This document shows, piece by piece, positions 8,454-17,841 of a stretch of 64,000 bases of DNA (the stretch's first letter is position 1; each line of letters opens with the position of its first letter). Under the pieces are notes generated by a model. That model had not been told where the DNA came from, did not search any database, and worked only from the letters and a program-made list of their open reading frames with translations. The DNA is taken from NCBI GenBank assembly GCA_964484185.1, contig CAZAEQ010000010.1, positions 1 through 64,000 of the forward strand. The letters are read 5' to 3'. A program made the translations under genes and the position numbers. The DNA is from F1-120-MAGs238 sp964484185 (GTDB taxonomy: Bacteria > Planctomycetota > Phycisphaerae > Phycisphaerales > UBA1924).

Positions 8454-11198
8454 TTGGCGCCCCCTATCCGCAACGTCTTTCGAGAGTTGGATGAGGTCGC
8501 ACAGCGGCTTGCCCGCATTGAGGGGGCGCTGAACATTTCGCCAGCGGCGAAGCCTCCAGAAGCGCTGCCAGTTGTCCCTCCGCCAATACCGGTCGAGGTC
8601 GGTAATGTCTCGCCGCTTGCAGAGGCGGGCGGGCCAATTTCACCGCCCGCACAGGTGCGGCGTGTTCAAGACTATGTGGAGAATGCCAGAAAGCCATTGC
8701 CGCCGCCGAAGCCGTTTCTGCCCCCGATTGATTTTGAGAGGTTGATTGGCGGGCGGTGGTATGCGGTGATCGGTGCGATTGTCTGCATGATCGGCATCGC
8801 GTTGTTTTTGAAATTGGCGTATGAGCAGGGCTGGCTGAAGGGGATTCCGCCTGGGATGAAGTGCCTGTTAGGTGCAGCATTTGGCGGCGTGCTCATTGGT
8901 CTGGGTGAGTTTGCATTCAGGAAACTTGAAGCGGGGAAGACGCTTGCCGCGGCATCACTTACGGCGACCGGGCTTGGCGCGATGTTCGCGGCGGTGTATG
9001 CATCGCACGCGGTCTACGACATTGTGCCGATTGTACCATGTTTCCTATTATTAATACTAGTGTCAGCGGCGGCGATGACGCTCGCGATTCGCCAGAAGGT
9101 GGCAACTGTCGGACTACTTGGACTGCTGGGCGCGTATGTGTCGCCGTTTCTGATGGGGACAGACACGCCTTCTCGCGTGGTGTTGCCGCTGTATTTGTTA
9201 CTGCTGCTCGCTTCGGGGCTGATGTTGTCAGCGCGAATGGGGCCGCGGATCAAGACGTTTTACAGCCTTCGCACCATGGTGTGGTGGGGCACGGTGATTG
9301 CGGGGTCGTTGTGGGCGTACTCAATGAAAGAGGTTGCTCCACAGGCGGTGCTGATCTGGCTGCCGATCGTGTGGGTGTTCATGCACATCGAACTTGTGTA
9401 CTGGGCGAAGGGATTTAAGATCGATCCGAAGACGGAGGGCATCGGGTTTCACGTATTGGGAATCGCAACACCATGGTCTACTGCGCGGGCGTTTATGACC
9501 AGTTTCAGTTCGACGGCCTGGTGCGTGCTGATTGGGACGACATCTATGTATGCGTGGTCGCTCAAGGGCGGTCCGACACCTTCACCGGAATGGCTTGTTC
9601 CGGCGGCGGCGACGATTGCAACCGGGGCACTTGGATTTGTGATGTCGGGGCACTTGCGTGTGTTGAAAGACTCGCCGCAGAATGTGGCGGAACAGCTTGG
9701 GGCAAGCTTGCTTGTGCAATGTGCATCAGCGTCTGTGGTGACGATTATTCTTGGTGTATCAGGATGGGCCGAGCCCGCGGCGTTGCTGGTGTTGGGATTG
9801 GGTGCCGCGTTTGCGGCGAAATGGCTGCAGGTGCGAAGTCTGTACATCTACGCGGCGGCGGCACTGCTCGCGGGTTCGTTTCGAGTGCTGGTGGGAAGTT
9901 CGGGCTGGAGCGTTCCAGCATTGGGTACAGGCGAGCTTGCGCTGTCGAGATTTACAGTTCTTTGTGGCGGCGCGGGAATTGCTTGGTTTGCTGTCGCGGT
10001 GTTGATGCGCAGTGTGACTTTGGATTCATGGAAGAAGCTCTACGGACTTTGTGTTTTCGGTGGCGCGGTGATGTGGACGATTGCGTGTTTCGAGTGCGGT
10101 CCGTTCATGGCGGCAACATTGATGCTTGTGTGCGCGGGGGCAATGTCCCTTTTGAGCACGCGATTGAAATCTGTTTCGTTGCGGCTGGCCGGGCTGGGAG
10201 TGCTTGCGGCGGAATCGATCCGGATTGTGGCAGCTGATTATCGCGTTGTCGTGCAGCCAAATGATGCCCAGGCGATCAGCATGCCGTCGCTATTCCTTGG
10301 GTTTGAGTGGTGGGGCGTGCTGCCGACTTTCGCGGCAGTTGTGTGGTGGATTTATGCGGATCATTTCAGAAGGCTGAAGCCAGAGGGAACGGTTAAGTCG
10401 CTGAGCGAATTCATGGGTCGTGTGACGGGGGTTGTTTCCGCCGCGATCGGATTAGGAATGCTGGCGGCTGCGGCGGTTTCGAAGACTACTACTGGACCAG
10501 GATTCGCGTTCTACTGGGCGATCATTGTGCTCGCGGCGTCGATGGTGTCGTTCAGAATGCCGAAGTTTCAGCTTGCGATCGCGGCGGTTCCGATTGCAAT
10601 TGCGGCGGTGATTGCATGGCTGTTTGGCTGGCTGTTTCCTGATATGAACTGGGATGCGCCAGACGCACGGTGGGCATTGCTCGTTCACTTTGGGGTTGTT
10701 GAAGGGATCATTATTTCGGGGGCGCTGTGGTTCTGCGGCAGATCTATCTGGGAGAGTTTCGGGCGATTGGAAGACGCGATCATTGTCAAGATACTTGGAG
10801 GAGTAGTTGGCGGGGTGCTTTTGCTTGGGGCGACAAGTGTGGACGTTGCGAGAATTGTGCGTGAGTTTTCAGAAGTCGAGACAGCACAGCGAGCGGCCGT
10901 CAGTATCTGGTGGGGAATTGGCGGAGTCGGTTTGATTGTGGCAGGGTTTATTCGAAAGGTGGGGGCGCTGCGGCATGCGGGGCTAGCGTTGCTTGGTGTA
11001 GCTGTGGCAAAGGCGCTGATTTACGACCTTGTTGGTGTGCCCGCGGGCTGGCGTGTTGGGAGCTTTGTCGGGCTGGGCCTGATGATGCTCGCAGTGTCGG
11101 TGGTATATGCCAAGGTTGGCGCCAAGGCGGGCAAGGAAATGAAGGGCCAGAGTTCGCAACCCGGCCCGCAACCTGAGAGCGCAGCAGAGGTACGATGA
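8454..11198 (+). CDS. DUF2339 multi-pass membrane protein
   Basis: This is a 914-residue integral membrane protein. It begins with a short helix (VFRELDEVAQRLARIEGALN), a Pro-rich cytoplasmic linker to about residue 90, then IDFERLIGGRWYAVIGAIV, the usual entry of DUF2339 proteins into the first membrane helix. About two dozen hydrophobic helices follow to the C-terminus, including a run in IGIALFLKLAYEQGW typical of the family. No catalytic motif is visible and the family has no firmly established function. The TTG start follows GGAGG by 5 bases. A QueC-like gene starts 19 bases after its stop. Confidence 0.8.
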   Translation: MAPPIRNVFRELDEVAQRLARIEGALNISPAAKPPEALPVVPPPIPVEVGNVSPLAEAGGPISPPAQVRRVQDYVENARKPLPPPKPFLPPIDFERLIGGRWYAVIGAIVCMIGIALFLKLAYEQGWLKGIPPGMKCLLGAAFGGVLIGLGEFAFRKLEAGKTLAAASLTATGLGAMFAAVYASHAVYDIVPIVPCFLLLILVSAAAMTLAIRQKVATVGLLGLLGAYVSPFLMGTDTPSRVVLPLYLLLLLASGLMLSARMGPRIKTFYSLRTMVWWGTVIAGSLWAYSMKEVAPQAVLIWLPIVWVFMHIELVYWAKGFKIDPKTEGIGFHVLGIATPWSTARAFMTSFSSTAWCVLIGTTSMYAWSLKGGPTPSPEWLVPAAATIATGALGFVMSGHLRVLKDSPQNVAEQLGASLLVQCASASVVTIILGVSGWAEPAALLVLGLGAAFAAKWLQVRSLYIYAAAALLAGSFRVLVGSSGWSVPALGTGELALSRFTVLCGGAGIAWFAVAVLMRSVTLDSWKKLYGLCVFGGAVMWTIACFECGPFMAATLMLVCAGAMSLLSTRLKSVSLRLAGLGVLAAESIRIVAADYRVVVQPNDAQAISMPSLFLGFEWWGVLPTFAAVVWWIYADHFRRLKPEGTVKSLSEFMGRVTGVVSAAIGLGMLAAAAVSKTTTGPGFAFYWAIIVLAASMVSFRMPKFQLAIAAVPIAIAAVIAWLFGWLFPDMNWDAPDARWALLVHFGVVEGIIISGALWFCGRSIWESFGRLEDAIIVKILGGVVGGVLLLGATSVDVARIVREFSEVETAQRAAVSIWWGIGGVGLIVAGFIRKVGALRHAGLALLGVAVAKALIYDLVGVPAGWRVGSFVGLGLMMLAVSVVYAKVGAKAGKEMKGQSSQPGPQPESAAEVR

Positions 11199-11217
11199 AC
11201 AAGCAGAAGGAGCAGCT

Positions 11218-11889
11218 ATGGAAGGCGCGATCAGAACTTGCGTGATAGTTGATGGCGGATTGCCGAGCCTTGTGAATTGCTTTATGGCTCGCGAACGGAT
11301 TCTCGCTGTGGGCGGCGATATCGCTTCAAATCAGCCGATCGCATTTTTGCCAGAGTTTGATGGGCCATTAGCTGCGCTCAAAAGTCAGGCGGCAGAGAAG
11401 CAAGCGGCGGTGTGCGGGCTCAGGCTTGTTCGCAGCGGTGTTCGGATCGATAGCAATACCGGCGAGTCCGGGCTTGTGATTGCAGCGGCATATCTGGCAG
11501 CACGCGAGGGATGCGATGTGCTCGACTGGCCTGTGCAGAGGGCCAGCGTAGATTCTGTTGATGTTGATGCGGCAGCGCTGGATGCGGACAGGTGTCTGCT
11601 GATTACGCGGCTCGTGAGTATGGACACGCTCAGGCCTCAATTCAGGGTCGACTGCCCCCTTGTTGACCTGACCGATCGGCAGCTTTGCGACTTGGCGGTT
11701 GATATGGACTTGCCGCTGGCGACCTGTTGGTGGTGGAAAGAGCTTTTTGTAAATCGAATCTTGGAGCGGAAGGAAACGCAAGTCCCGGCGGCCATTAGCG
11801 GGGACCTGGCAGCGGCGGGGATGTTCAGAGAGTGTGCCAGGTGGGTGCCAACCCTGAAGGAAGTTCGGTTTTTAGCGGAATCTGCATGA
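11218..11889 (+). CDS. Degenerate QueC-like (PP-loop superfamily) protein
   Basis: This 223-residue protein resembles 7-cyano-7-deazaguanine synthase mainly in its C-terminal third, CPLVDLTDRQLCDLAVDMDL, which parallels the QueC segment P-L-x-x-L-T/D-K-x-E-x-x-x-L-A. Its N-terminus CVIVDGGLPSLVN aligns with the PP-loop SGGxDS but lacks the Ser and Asp needed for ATP. The Cys-x-x-Cys zinc site of true QueC is also absent. It is therefore probably not a working QueC; a derived or regulatory role is inference. The ATG follows AGAAGGAG. It sits directly behind the DUF2339 gene with no queuosine-pathway neighbours. Confidence 0.5.
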   Translation: MEGAIRTCVIVDGGLPSLVNCFMARERILAVGGDIASNQPIAFLPEFDGPLAALKSQAAEKQAAVCGLRLVRSGVRIDSNTGESGLVIAAAYLAAREGCDVLDWPVQRASVDSVDVDAAALDADRCLLITRLVSMDTLRPQFRVDCPLVDLTDRQLCDLAVDMDLPLATCWWWKELFVNRILERKETQVPAAISGDLAAAGMFRECARWVPTLKEVRFLAESA

Positions 11890-12063
11890 TTTGGGGTTTT
11901 GGGTAAGCTAAAGAATTGCCAATTCCGGCCGTTAGATCTTGATTAAGTGACACAGATTTGGCTTCCGGATTTACCAGATATCGCCTAGACTTAGACTTAG
12001 AAGCCGCTGGGCGTATAGGAGCGCTCGCGGAATTCAAGAGGTATACAAGAGAGAGAGGCTGAC

Positions 12064-12753
12064 ATGCAGAAGACTTTTATTGCCGCCACTTTGGCGGCGC
12101 TCGCGGTAGCATCAGTTGCATCCGGAGCTGTCGTTGCTAACTGGACATTCGAGACATCAATCCCGACAACAGGTGGCCCACACGCTGCTGAAGCTGGCGT
12201 CAATGCTGCTTCTTCGTTCGCAACAGGCTTCCATACAAGCACTGCGACCGTGTACAGCAATCCAGCAGGTAACGGCAGCGCCGAGTCGTTCAGCTCAAAC
12301 AATTGGGCAACCGGCGACTACTACCAGTTTACCACCAGTACCGTGGGCTATCAGAACATCACGATTCAATGGGACCAGACCGGCAGCGGCACCGGCCCTC
12401 GTGATTTCGGATTGTTCTACAGCGTCGATGGCGGTAGCTCCTTCACGCAGCTCGGCGCAACCTACGCTGTGCTGTTGAACGGCGCGCCGAACGCTGCATG
12501 GAACACCGGATCCTCGCAAGCTGCCTTCACATTCGGGCCGACCGCCGGCCCGGCCTCGCTCAACAACCTTGGCACCGCCATCTTCCGCTTGACGCAGATG
12601 ACCAATATCGCGATCAATCCCGGACAGACTGTTGCCTCTGGAGGCACGGGCCGTGTTGACAACGTGATCATCTCAGGTGATCTCGTTCCCACCCCAGGCG
12701 CGATTTCGCTCGTCGGCCTCGGTGGCCTCGTTGCGATGCGTCGTCGTCGCTGA
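12064..12753 (+). CDS. PEP-CTERM-type secreted protein
   Basis: This is an exported 229-residue protein of unknown role. The signal peptide is clear (FIAATLAALAVASVASGAVV). The body looks like a beta-sandwich with a pattern seen in surface or adhesive domains: NWTFE near the N-terminus and VDNVIISG just before the tail. The C-terminus reads P-T-P-G-A, then ISLVGLGGLVAM, then RRRR, the planctomycete form of the PEP-CTERM signal. A ribosome site (GAGAGAG) precedes the ATG. A strong intrinsic terminator follows within 25 bases of the stop, so it is probably a single-gene unit. Confidence 0.82.
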   Translation: MQKTFIAATLAALAVASVASGAVVANWTFETSIPTTGGPHAAEAGVNAASSFATGFHTSTATVYSNPAGNGSAESFSSNNWATGDYYQFTTSTVGYQNITIQWDQTGSGTGPRDFGLFYSVDGGSSFTQLGATYAVLLNGAPNAAWNTGSSQAAFTFGPTAGPASLNNLGTAIFRLTQMTNIAINPGQTVASGGTGRVDNVIISGDLVPTPGAISLVGLGGLVAMRRRR

Positions 12754-12776
12754 TTCTCAATCGAATTCTACAATTC

Positions 12777-12812
12777 AAAGGCCGCTGAAGTACAACTTCG
12801 GCGGCCTTTCTT
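12777..12812 (+). terminator. Rho-independent terminator after the PEP-CTERM gene
   Basis: A 14-base-pair stem (AAAGGCCGCTGAAG against CTTCGGCGGCCTTT, one G-T pair) closes a 5-base loop and is followed by CTT. It lies 24 bases after the stop codon on the plus strand. Confidence 0.8.
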
Positions 12813-12844
12813 GTACGCACGCAAAATGGGCACCAAACGGCGCA

Positions 12845-12876
12845 TGAAAAAGGCTCACACTCGCTGTGTGAGCCTT
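12845..12876 (-). terminator. Rho-independent terminator after the desaturase gene
   Basis: A perfect 11-base-pair stem (AAGGCTCACAC against GTGTGAGCCTT) with a 5-base loop is followed on the minus strand by a run of T. It lies 22 bases beyond the stop of the minus-strand desaturase gene. Confidence 0.8.
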
Positions 12877-12898
12877 CGTAGTTTTCTCGTGTGGATAT

Positions 12899-13870
12899 TC
12901 AGCGAACGACGATTGTCTCGCGTGGCAGCTTCGGGCGGACTACTTCGGTTGCCAGTCCCATTGCTTCCATCGCGAGAATGGTCCACCAGGTAAAGTCGAC
13001 TTCCCACCACCGCATGCCGTGGGCAGCTGAACGCTGCTGAGCGTGGTGGTTGTTGTGCCAGCCTTCACCGAATGAGACGAGTGCCACCCACCAGGTATTG
13101 CGAGAGCCATCATCAGTCTTGAAGGTGCGATAGCCCCAGGTGTGAGCAGCAGAATTCACAAACCATGTGACGTGGTAGACGAAGACTGTGCGGACGCCGA
13201 CGCCCCAGATGACCCAAGTCAAACCCGCATCCTGCCAGAAGTGACCGATCGCAAAGAGGATTCCCGCCAGAATGAACTGCGGGATTGAGTGCCACTTGTC
13301 AATGAACATGAGGCCGGGGTCGCGTTGCAAGTCTTTCGCTGCATCGCGAGCATTGCGGCCACATTCATCTTTGGTAAAGCACCAGAGAACGTGTGACCAG
13401 CCAAAGCCGTGGTGGGGGGTATGCGGATCATCATCAGTGTCAGAGTGCTTGTGGTGAAGTCGGTGGCCGCCAACCCAGCGAATTGGTGGGCCTTGCCAGT
13501 TCAGCACGCCCATGATGACCAGGAAGTACTCCATGGCCTTTGAGGTCTGAAAGCTGCGGTGGGTTAGCAGTCGGTGATAGCAGAGGCAGATGCCCAGGCC
13601 GCCGGTGAGCCACCAGAGAACCAAGGAGGTATTGAAAGCAGCCCACGTGAATGGCACAAAGAAAGCGCCCAGGGCGAGAATGTGAAGTGAAACAATGCCG
13701 CCGAGATTGATCCAATCAAGCTTCTCGAATGCGAGCTTGCTCAAGCGTTTTTCGTTGACGAAAACTCGACCAAAGAGCCCGTAGTTCTTCAGCGGCTTAA
13801 CTTCGACGATTGGCTGTGTTTCTTCGACCGGTGTTTCAATGACCGGAGGGTCTTCCAATGATGCTGACAT
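12899..13870 (-). CDS. Acyl-CoA/acyl-lipid delta-9-type fatty acid desaturase
   Basis: This 323-residue membrane di-iron enzyme introduces a double bond into fatty acyl chains. The three histidine boxes are all present: HRLLTH, HRLHHKH and HNNHH, with hydrophobic helices between them (SLHILALGAFFVPFTW, SLVLWWLTGGLGICL). The ATG at 13870 follows GGAGA; the open frame extends 26 codons further upstream but without a site. The first 45 residues are an acidic Pro/Glu-rich tail. It should need a ferredoxin or cytochrome b5-like donor, none of which is seen nearby. It probably adjusts membrane fluidity. Its transcript ends at the hairpin 22 bases downstream. Confidence 0.9.
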   Translation of the reverse strand: MSASLEDPPVIETPVEETQPIVEVKPLKNYGLFGRVFVNEKRLSKLAFEKLDWINLGGIVSLHILALGAFFVPFTWAAFNTSLVLWWLTGGLGICLCYHRLLTHRSFQTSKAMEYFLVIMGVLNWQGPPIRWVGGHRLHHKHSDTDDDPHTPHHGFGWSHVLWCFTKDECGRNARDAAKDLQRDPGLMFIDKWHSIPQFILAGILFAIGHFWQDAGLTWVIWGVGVRTVFVYHVTWFVNSAAHTWGYRTFKTDDGSRNTWWVALVSFGEGWHNNHHAQQRSAAHGMRWWEVDFTWWTILAMEAMGLATEVVRPKLPRETIVVR

Positions 13871-13988
13871 CCGTGTCTCCGTGTCAAGGCGGGCGGCCGC
13901 CTTGCTAGATGTGTTCAGGGCGGAAGGATATACCTTCCACATGCCCAACGTGGTACGCTGGCGCTAATTCGCAAGTTTGTCCAACGGG

Positions 13989-14561
13989 CTACTTCTTCGA
14001 GATTCCCGCCTGATGTGTTAAGAAATCCCAATCTTCGCGCACAAGTGCGAATTTGGAGTGATTGCGGTACGAGCCTGCGATTTGCAGATATCTGGGGGAA
14101 TGTCCCTCGTATCTGAATCCGACCTTGCGCGCGACCGCCAGGCTGGCAATATTCTCAGGTCGGATATTTGCCTCTATTCGATGCAAAGAAAGCCCAAGCG
14201 GTTCGCTTCGGAACGCCAAATCCAGCGCCGCTTTGATCCCGGCGGTCATAAAGCCCTTGTTGACATAGGGTGTGCCACAACACCAGCCCATGATTCCATT
14301 GTTAAACGGGCCACGTGATATCTGGTCGATGCCGACGGAGGCCACAATCAGTTTGGAGACGCTTTCGCAGACAAGCCAGCGGACGCGGGTTGCGATGTTG
14401 CAAGATGCAAGTACTCGATCGAACCACTCCGGGCCATAGACATCTGTGCCGGCAACTGGAGCTGGTTCCCACGGCTCCAGTTCTTTGCGGCTCGCTTGCC
14501 TGAGCGCAAGTAATTCGAGACGGTCACTTTCGACTGGCAACCTGAGAATGACGTTTGGCAC
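13989..14561 (-). CDS. GNAT-family N-acetyltransferase (RimJ/RimL type)
   Basis: This 190-residue protein has the RimJ/RimL layout: LRLPVESDRLELLALR at the start, a beta-strand region with GIMGWCCGTPYVNKGFMTAG (an acetyl-CoA P-loop region) and the late motif HRIEANIRPENIASLAVARK followed by VGFRYEG. Such enzymes acetylate N-termini of ribosomal or other proteins, or small amines; the substrate is not readable. The start is GTG, 3 bases after the guaA stop, so it is translated from the same message as GMP synthase. Confidence 0.85.
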   Translation of the reverse strand: MPNVILRLPVESDRLELLALRQASRKELEPWEPAPVAGTDVYGPEWFDRVLASCNIATRVRWLVCESVSKLIVASVGIDQISRGPFNNGIMGWCCGTPYVNKGFMTAGIKAALDLAFRSEPLGLSLHRIEANIRPENIASLAVARKVGFRYEGHSPRYLQIAGSYRNHSKFALVREDWDFLTHQAGISKK

Positions 14562-14564
14562 GAT

Positions 14565-16139
14565 TCACTCCCATTCGATCGTTGCGGGCGGCTTGCTGGA
14601 GATGTCGTAGACAACGCGGTTGATGCCGCGAACTTCGTTGATGATGCGGCTGGAGATTGTTGCCAGGACGTCATATGGAATGCGAGCCCAATCGGCGGTC
14701 ATGAAATCTTCGCTGGTGACAGCGCGAACGGCAACCGTGAAGTCATAGCTGCGACCGTCGCCCATAACACCCACGCTTTGCACCGGGAGCAAGACGGCGA
14801 AGACCTGGCTGGTTGCGCGATAGAGATTTGCACTCACGATTTCATCGAGGACGATCTCGTCGCAGTTGCGGAGAATCTCGAGCTTGTCTTTGGCGACTTC
14901 GCCAAGAATGCGGACCGCAAGGCCAGGGCCCGGGAATGGATGACGCCACACCATTTGCTCTGGAAGTCCGAGCATTTCGCCGAGTCTTCGCACTTCATCC
15001 TTAAAAAGTTCGCGTAGCGGTTCGACCAGGTCAAAGCCCAGGTCCTTAGGGAGTCCGCCAACGTTGTGGTGCAGCTTAATGCTGGCCGATTGCCCGGCGT
15101 GGCCGTGGCCAGATTCAATCACATCGGGATAGAGCGTCCCTTGTGCCAGGAAGCTCGCTCCTTGAATCTCCTTCGCGGCGTGCTTGAAGACTTCGATGAA
15201 TCGATGGCCGATGCGGCGGCGTTTTTCCTGCGGATCAGTGATCCCCTTGAGATCGCTTAAAAACTCCGCGCTGGCATCAACAACTTTCAAGTCGATCTTA
15301 AAGTGATCGCGGAACGTTGTTTCAACAAGTTTGCGTTCGCCGGTACGCAGCAGGCCGGTATCGACAAACACGCAGTGCAGCTGCTTACCGATCGCTTTGT
15401 GGATGACCGCCGCAGTAACGGCTGAATCCACGCCGCCGGAAAGGCCGCAGATGACGTGACCATTGCCGACCTGAGCGCGGATGCGGTTGACGGCGACGTC
15501 GGCGAAGTCGGACATTTTCCAGCTGCCGCGGCACTTGCAGATTTCGTAGGCGAAGTTTCGCAGGATCTCTTTGCCGTGGGGCGTGTGGGTCACTTCAGGA
15601 TGAAATTGCACACCAAAGAACGCGCGACTGAGAGATTTCGATCGCACTGCCGCGAATGGACAGGTCGGCGTGGAAGCGATGGGTTCAAAGTCGGTTGTTC
15701 CAAGATCGGTGACCTGGTCGCCGTGAGACATCCAAACGATGTTCTTGTCAGGGATGTCTGCAAACAGATCGCGATGATCGGCTACCTGCACCGGTGCGCG
15801 GCCAAACTCGCGATGGTCGCCGGGGGTGACTTTGCCGCCTAGGAGATGACACGCCAGTTGCAGGCCGTAGCAGATGCCAAGGACCGGAATGCCAAGAGCA
15901 AAGATCGCCGGATCCATGGTCGGCGCACCTTTGTCGTAGACACTCGAAGGGCCGCCTGAGAGAACGATCCCCGCGGGTTTCATGGCATCTAGCTCGGCTG
16001 CGGAAATGCTCGGCGAAACCAGGACTGAGTACACGCCAGCATCGCGGATTCGGCGGGCGATCAACTGCGCGGTCTGGCCGCCAAAGTCGAGGATGGGGAT
16101 GAATTCGGTGATGCCCGGTGGGAGGATGATTGCGGCCAT
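14565..16139 (-). CDS. guaA: GMP synthase (glutamine-hydrolysing)
   Basis: This enzyme converts XMP to GMP using glutamine and ATP. It has 524 residues, the usual length. The class I glutaminase domain has FIPILDFGGQTAQLIARRIR, the nucleophile in GICYGLQLACHL and the His/Glu pair in GVQFHPEVTHT. The ATP-pyrophosphatase domain carries the PP-loop LSGGVDSAV, and the C-terminal dimerisation domain ends KPPATIEWE, a signature ending of GuaA. The N-terminal start could be a few codons later; the first ATG is used. It leads a two-gene unit with the acetyltransferase. Confidence 0.97.
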   Translation of the reverse strand: MAAIILPPGITEFIPILDFGGQTAQLIARRIRDAGVYSVLVSPSISAAELDAMKPAGIVLSGGPSSVYDKGAPTMDPAIFALGIPVLGICYGLQLACHLLGGKVTPGDHREFGRAPVQVADHRDLFADIPDKNIVWMSHGDQVTDLGTTDFEPIASTPTCPFAAVRSKSLSRAFFGVQFHPEVTHTPHGKEILRNFAYEICKCRGSWKMSDFADVAVNRIRAQVGNGHVICGLSGGVDSAVTAAVIHKAIGKQLHCVFVDTGLLRTGERKLVETTFRDHFKIDLKVVDASAEFLSDLKGITDPQEKRRRIGHRFIEVFKHAAKEIQGASFLAQGTLYPDVIESGHGHAGQSASIKLHHNVGGLPKDLGFDLVEPLRELFKDEVRRLGEMLGLPEQMVWRHPFPGPGLAVRILGEVAKDKLEILRNCDEIVLDEIVSANLYRATSQVFAVLLPVQSVGVMGDGRSYDFTVAVRAVTSEDFMTADWARIPYDVLATISSRIINEVRGINRVVYDISSKPPATIEWE

Positions 16140-16574
16140 ATTGATAGTAGTCTCGATTGGGTGTTTGGTCGCGGAACGGACAGGTATCAGTTGTAGCGGG
16201 CCGCGCCCCGGGTACTTTGGTATTCACACGCTTACGCACCTGTGCGGCTCAATGCACAATGTCAGGTTTGTTCTTGCCGCATGGTCTTCGACCGCGTTCT
16301 GCCGCGGCAAACGAACAAGAAAAACCCCGCCGATACAACCGTGGAGGACTGCCGCGTCAAAGGGGTTTTACGCAATTCGTCTCGCTTCCCGAGAGGTGTT
16401 GCTCCGGGAGAAGTGGGTCTACGCCATATCGCAGTACTCTGCGAGGATGGTACCTTCGCTGATCCTGGGGGCTCACCAGGCCGCGACTGCGCAAGCAGGG
16501 CAGCCGTGGCTGCCCATCGCGCGGCCGAATTCGCCGCAACACGCGAGTTGCCCGTCCGTGCGCCCGCGCAGCGA
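16140..16574. other. Non-coding gap with hairpins between guaA and the first paralogue
   Basis: No convincing gene lies here. It must hold the guaA promoter, but I could not place one with confidence. An inverted repeat of AAAACCCC (around 16320-16329) with GGGGTTTT (around 16364-16371) would form a stem with a long loop. On the minus strand it ends in TTTTT, so it may terminate transcription from 16575. A perfect 8-base-pair inverted repeat GGGCAGCC/GGCTGCCC lies at 16498-16515. Confidence 0.4.
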
Positions 16575-16961
16575 TCAAGATTTCATCTGCTCGGCAAGTC
16601 TGCGCAGCAGGAACTCGTGGCGCGGGGGCTTGGGGCGCGGCGTTTGAACGACGCGGCCGTTGATCCAAACCTGTCCGCTGGCCGCCAGGTTCGTGAGTGT
16701 GGGTGACGGGATCAACAGGCGGACCACGCCATATCGCGATGAAGCCTGGTTGCCGCCAGTGTCAAAAGTTCCGAAGGTCCTTGAATAGAGAAAGTGATCG
16801 CAGGTTTTCATCAGATCGACCTCGTCGAGATCGAAAACAATCGCGCCATTATGTTCGTAGCGTGCGATCATGATCGAACCGGTCGTCACATGTCGGCGCA
16901 CCCACAAATCCACCACTTCCGGCGACTGATCGTCGCCGGGAACGATTGAATCACTGCTCAT
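16575..16961 (-). CDS. Tandem paralogue A of an unrecognised small protein family
   Basis: This is a 128-residue protein I do not recognise. It shares a pattern with the next two genes: an opening M-S/D-x-S-x-V-P-G-D-x-Q-x-P, then V-x-x-W-V near residue 20, an alternating hydrophobic central part with a V-x-x-V-E/D-L core, a motif R-L-L-I-P-S-P in the second half, and a basic end (RRLAEQMKS). No signal peptide or membrane helix is present, so it is probably a cytoplasmic beta-rich single-domain protein. The ATG at 16961 follows GGGGGA; the open frame continues 57 codons upstream without similarity to the paralogues. Confidence 0.7.
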   Translation of the reverse strand: MSSDSIVPGDDQSPEVVDLWVRRHVTTGSIMIARYEHNGAIVFDLDEVDLMKTCDHFLYSRTFGTFDTGGNQASSRYGVVRLLIPSPTLTNLAASGQVWINGRVVQTPRPKPPRHEFLLRRLAEQMKS

Positions 16962-17206
16962 GTATGTCCCCCAAGTCCAGTATTGGCACACCTTTCGGCG
17001 AGCGCAGAGCATGATACCAGAAACACGCGTTTCGCACAAGGGGGCGGGCTGAGCCTTGGAAGTTGCTTCGGGCGCATCATTCGCACCCAACGGTGGCCGC
17101 GGGGAGCGAGAGAGAGCGGGTGTTCGGTCCATTCGCGCCGATCCTGGGACCAGTCATGGAAACTGGAGCGTGGGGCAGTGGGACCATACCTGCAGGAAGG
17201 GTCTAT

Positions 17207-17611
17207 TCAGCCCGTCACCCAGGGGCCAAATTTCAGGTGTTCGAGCAGGTTTTTGAAAGCTTCATTGGCGCGTGGGAGTTGCTTGCGCGTGTATGCCTTG
17301 CTCCTGCCGCTTTTCCAGACTAAATCGCCGACCGCCCATTGCACCATTTCAGGTGTGGGAACACACAGGCGGACCGAGTCATGGGCCGCGCCCTGACGCA
17401 AACCGGTGGTTTCAAAAAGTCCGAAGTGCTGGGATGTCAGAATCGCATGGTCGGTGGAATTCAATTCGACCTCAACAAGCGTGAATTCGTACCCGCCGGG
17501 CCGCAGCTGACGGGCCACCATGGCCGTCCGCTCGGTCACGTTTCGGTTCACCCAGCTATCGACAAATTCTGGCGACTGGCTGTCTCCGGGAACATATGAC
17601 GAGTTGTCCAT
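17207..17611 (-). CDS. Tandem paralogue B of an unrecognised small protein family
   Basis: This 134-residue protein is homologous over its whole length to its two neighbours: SYVPGDSQSPEFVDSWV at the start, FTLVEVELNS in the middle, HFGLFETTGL, and VRLCVPTPEMVQWAVGD later. The ATG at 17611 has a strong AGGAG site 5 bases upstream, which supports translation and fixes the start against the longer open frame. Its C-terminus (FGPWVTG) differs from the basic ends of A and C. It has no transport signals. Function is unknown. Confidence 0.75.
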   Translation of the reverse strand: MDNSSYVPGDSQSPEFVDSWVNRNVTERTAMVARQLRPGGYEFTLVEVELNSTDHAILTSQHFGLFETTGLRQGAAHDSVRLCVPTPEMVQWAVGDLVWKSGRSKAYTRKQLPRANEAFKNLLEHLKFGPWVTG

Positions 17612-17841
17612 AACTCTCCTAAGGGTGAACACCCAGAGCCCCGACGCACATGGATCGTATTGAAACGGTGAGGAATTGCGAATCGAATACAAAGATCTCG
17701 ACAAAACGGGGAAAGCTGCTTGGACGCCATCGACGGAGGAGGATCCATAGGTAAGGTAAACTGTAGAAGTACACAGATCAGTCCGGGTGGATGCCGGTTG
17801 TGCATCGGCGTGCCAGGGGGTGCAGGCACGTGCTCAGCGCG

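Noticed and set aside
16357..16668. Minus-strand open frame of about 103 codons between guaA and the paralogue genes
   Set aside because: It overlaps the end of paralogue A in another frame, has no ribosome site, and its Arg/Pro-rich product matches nothing.
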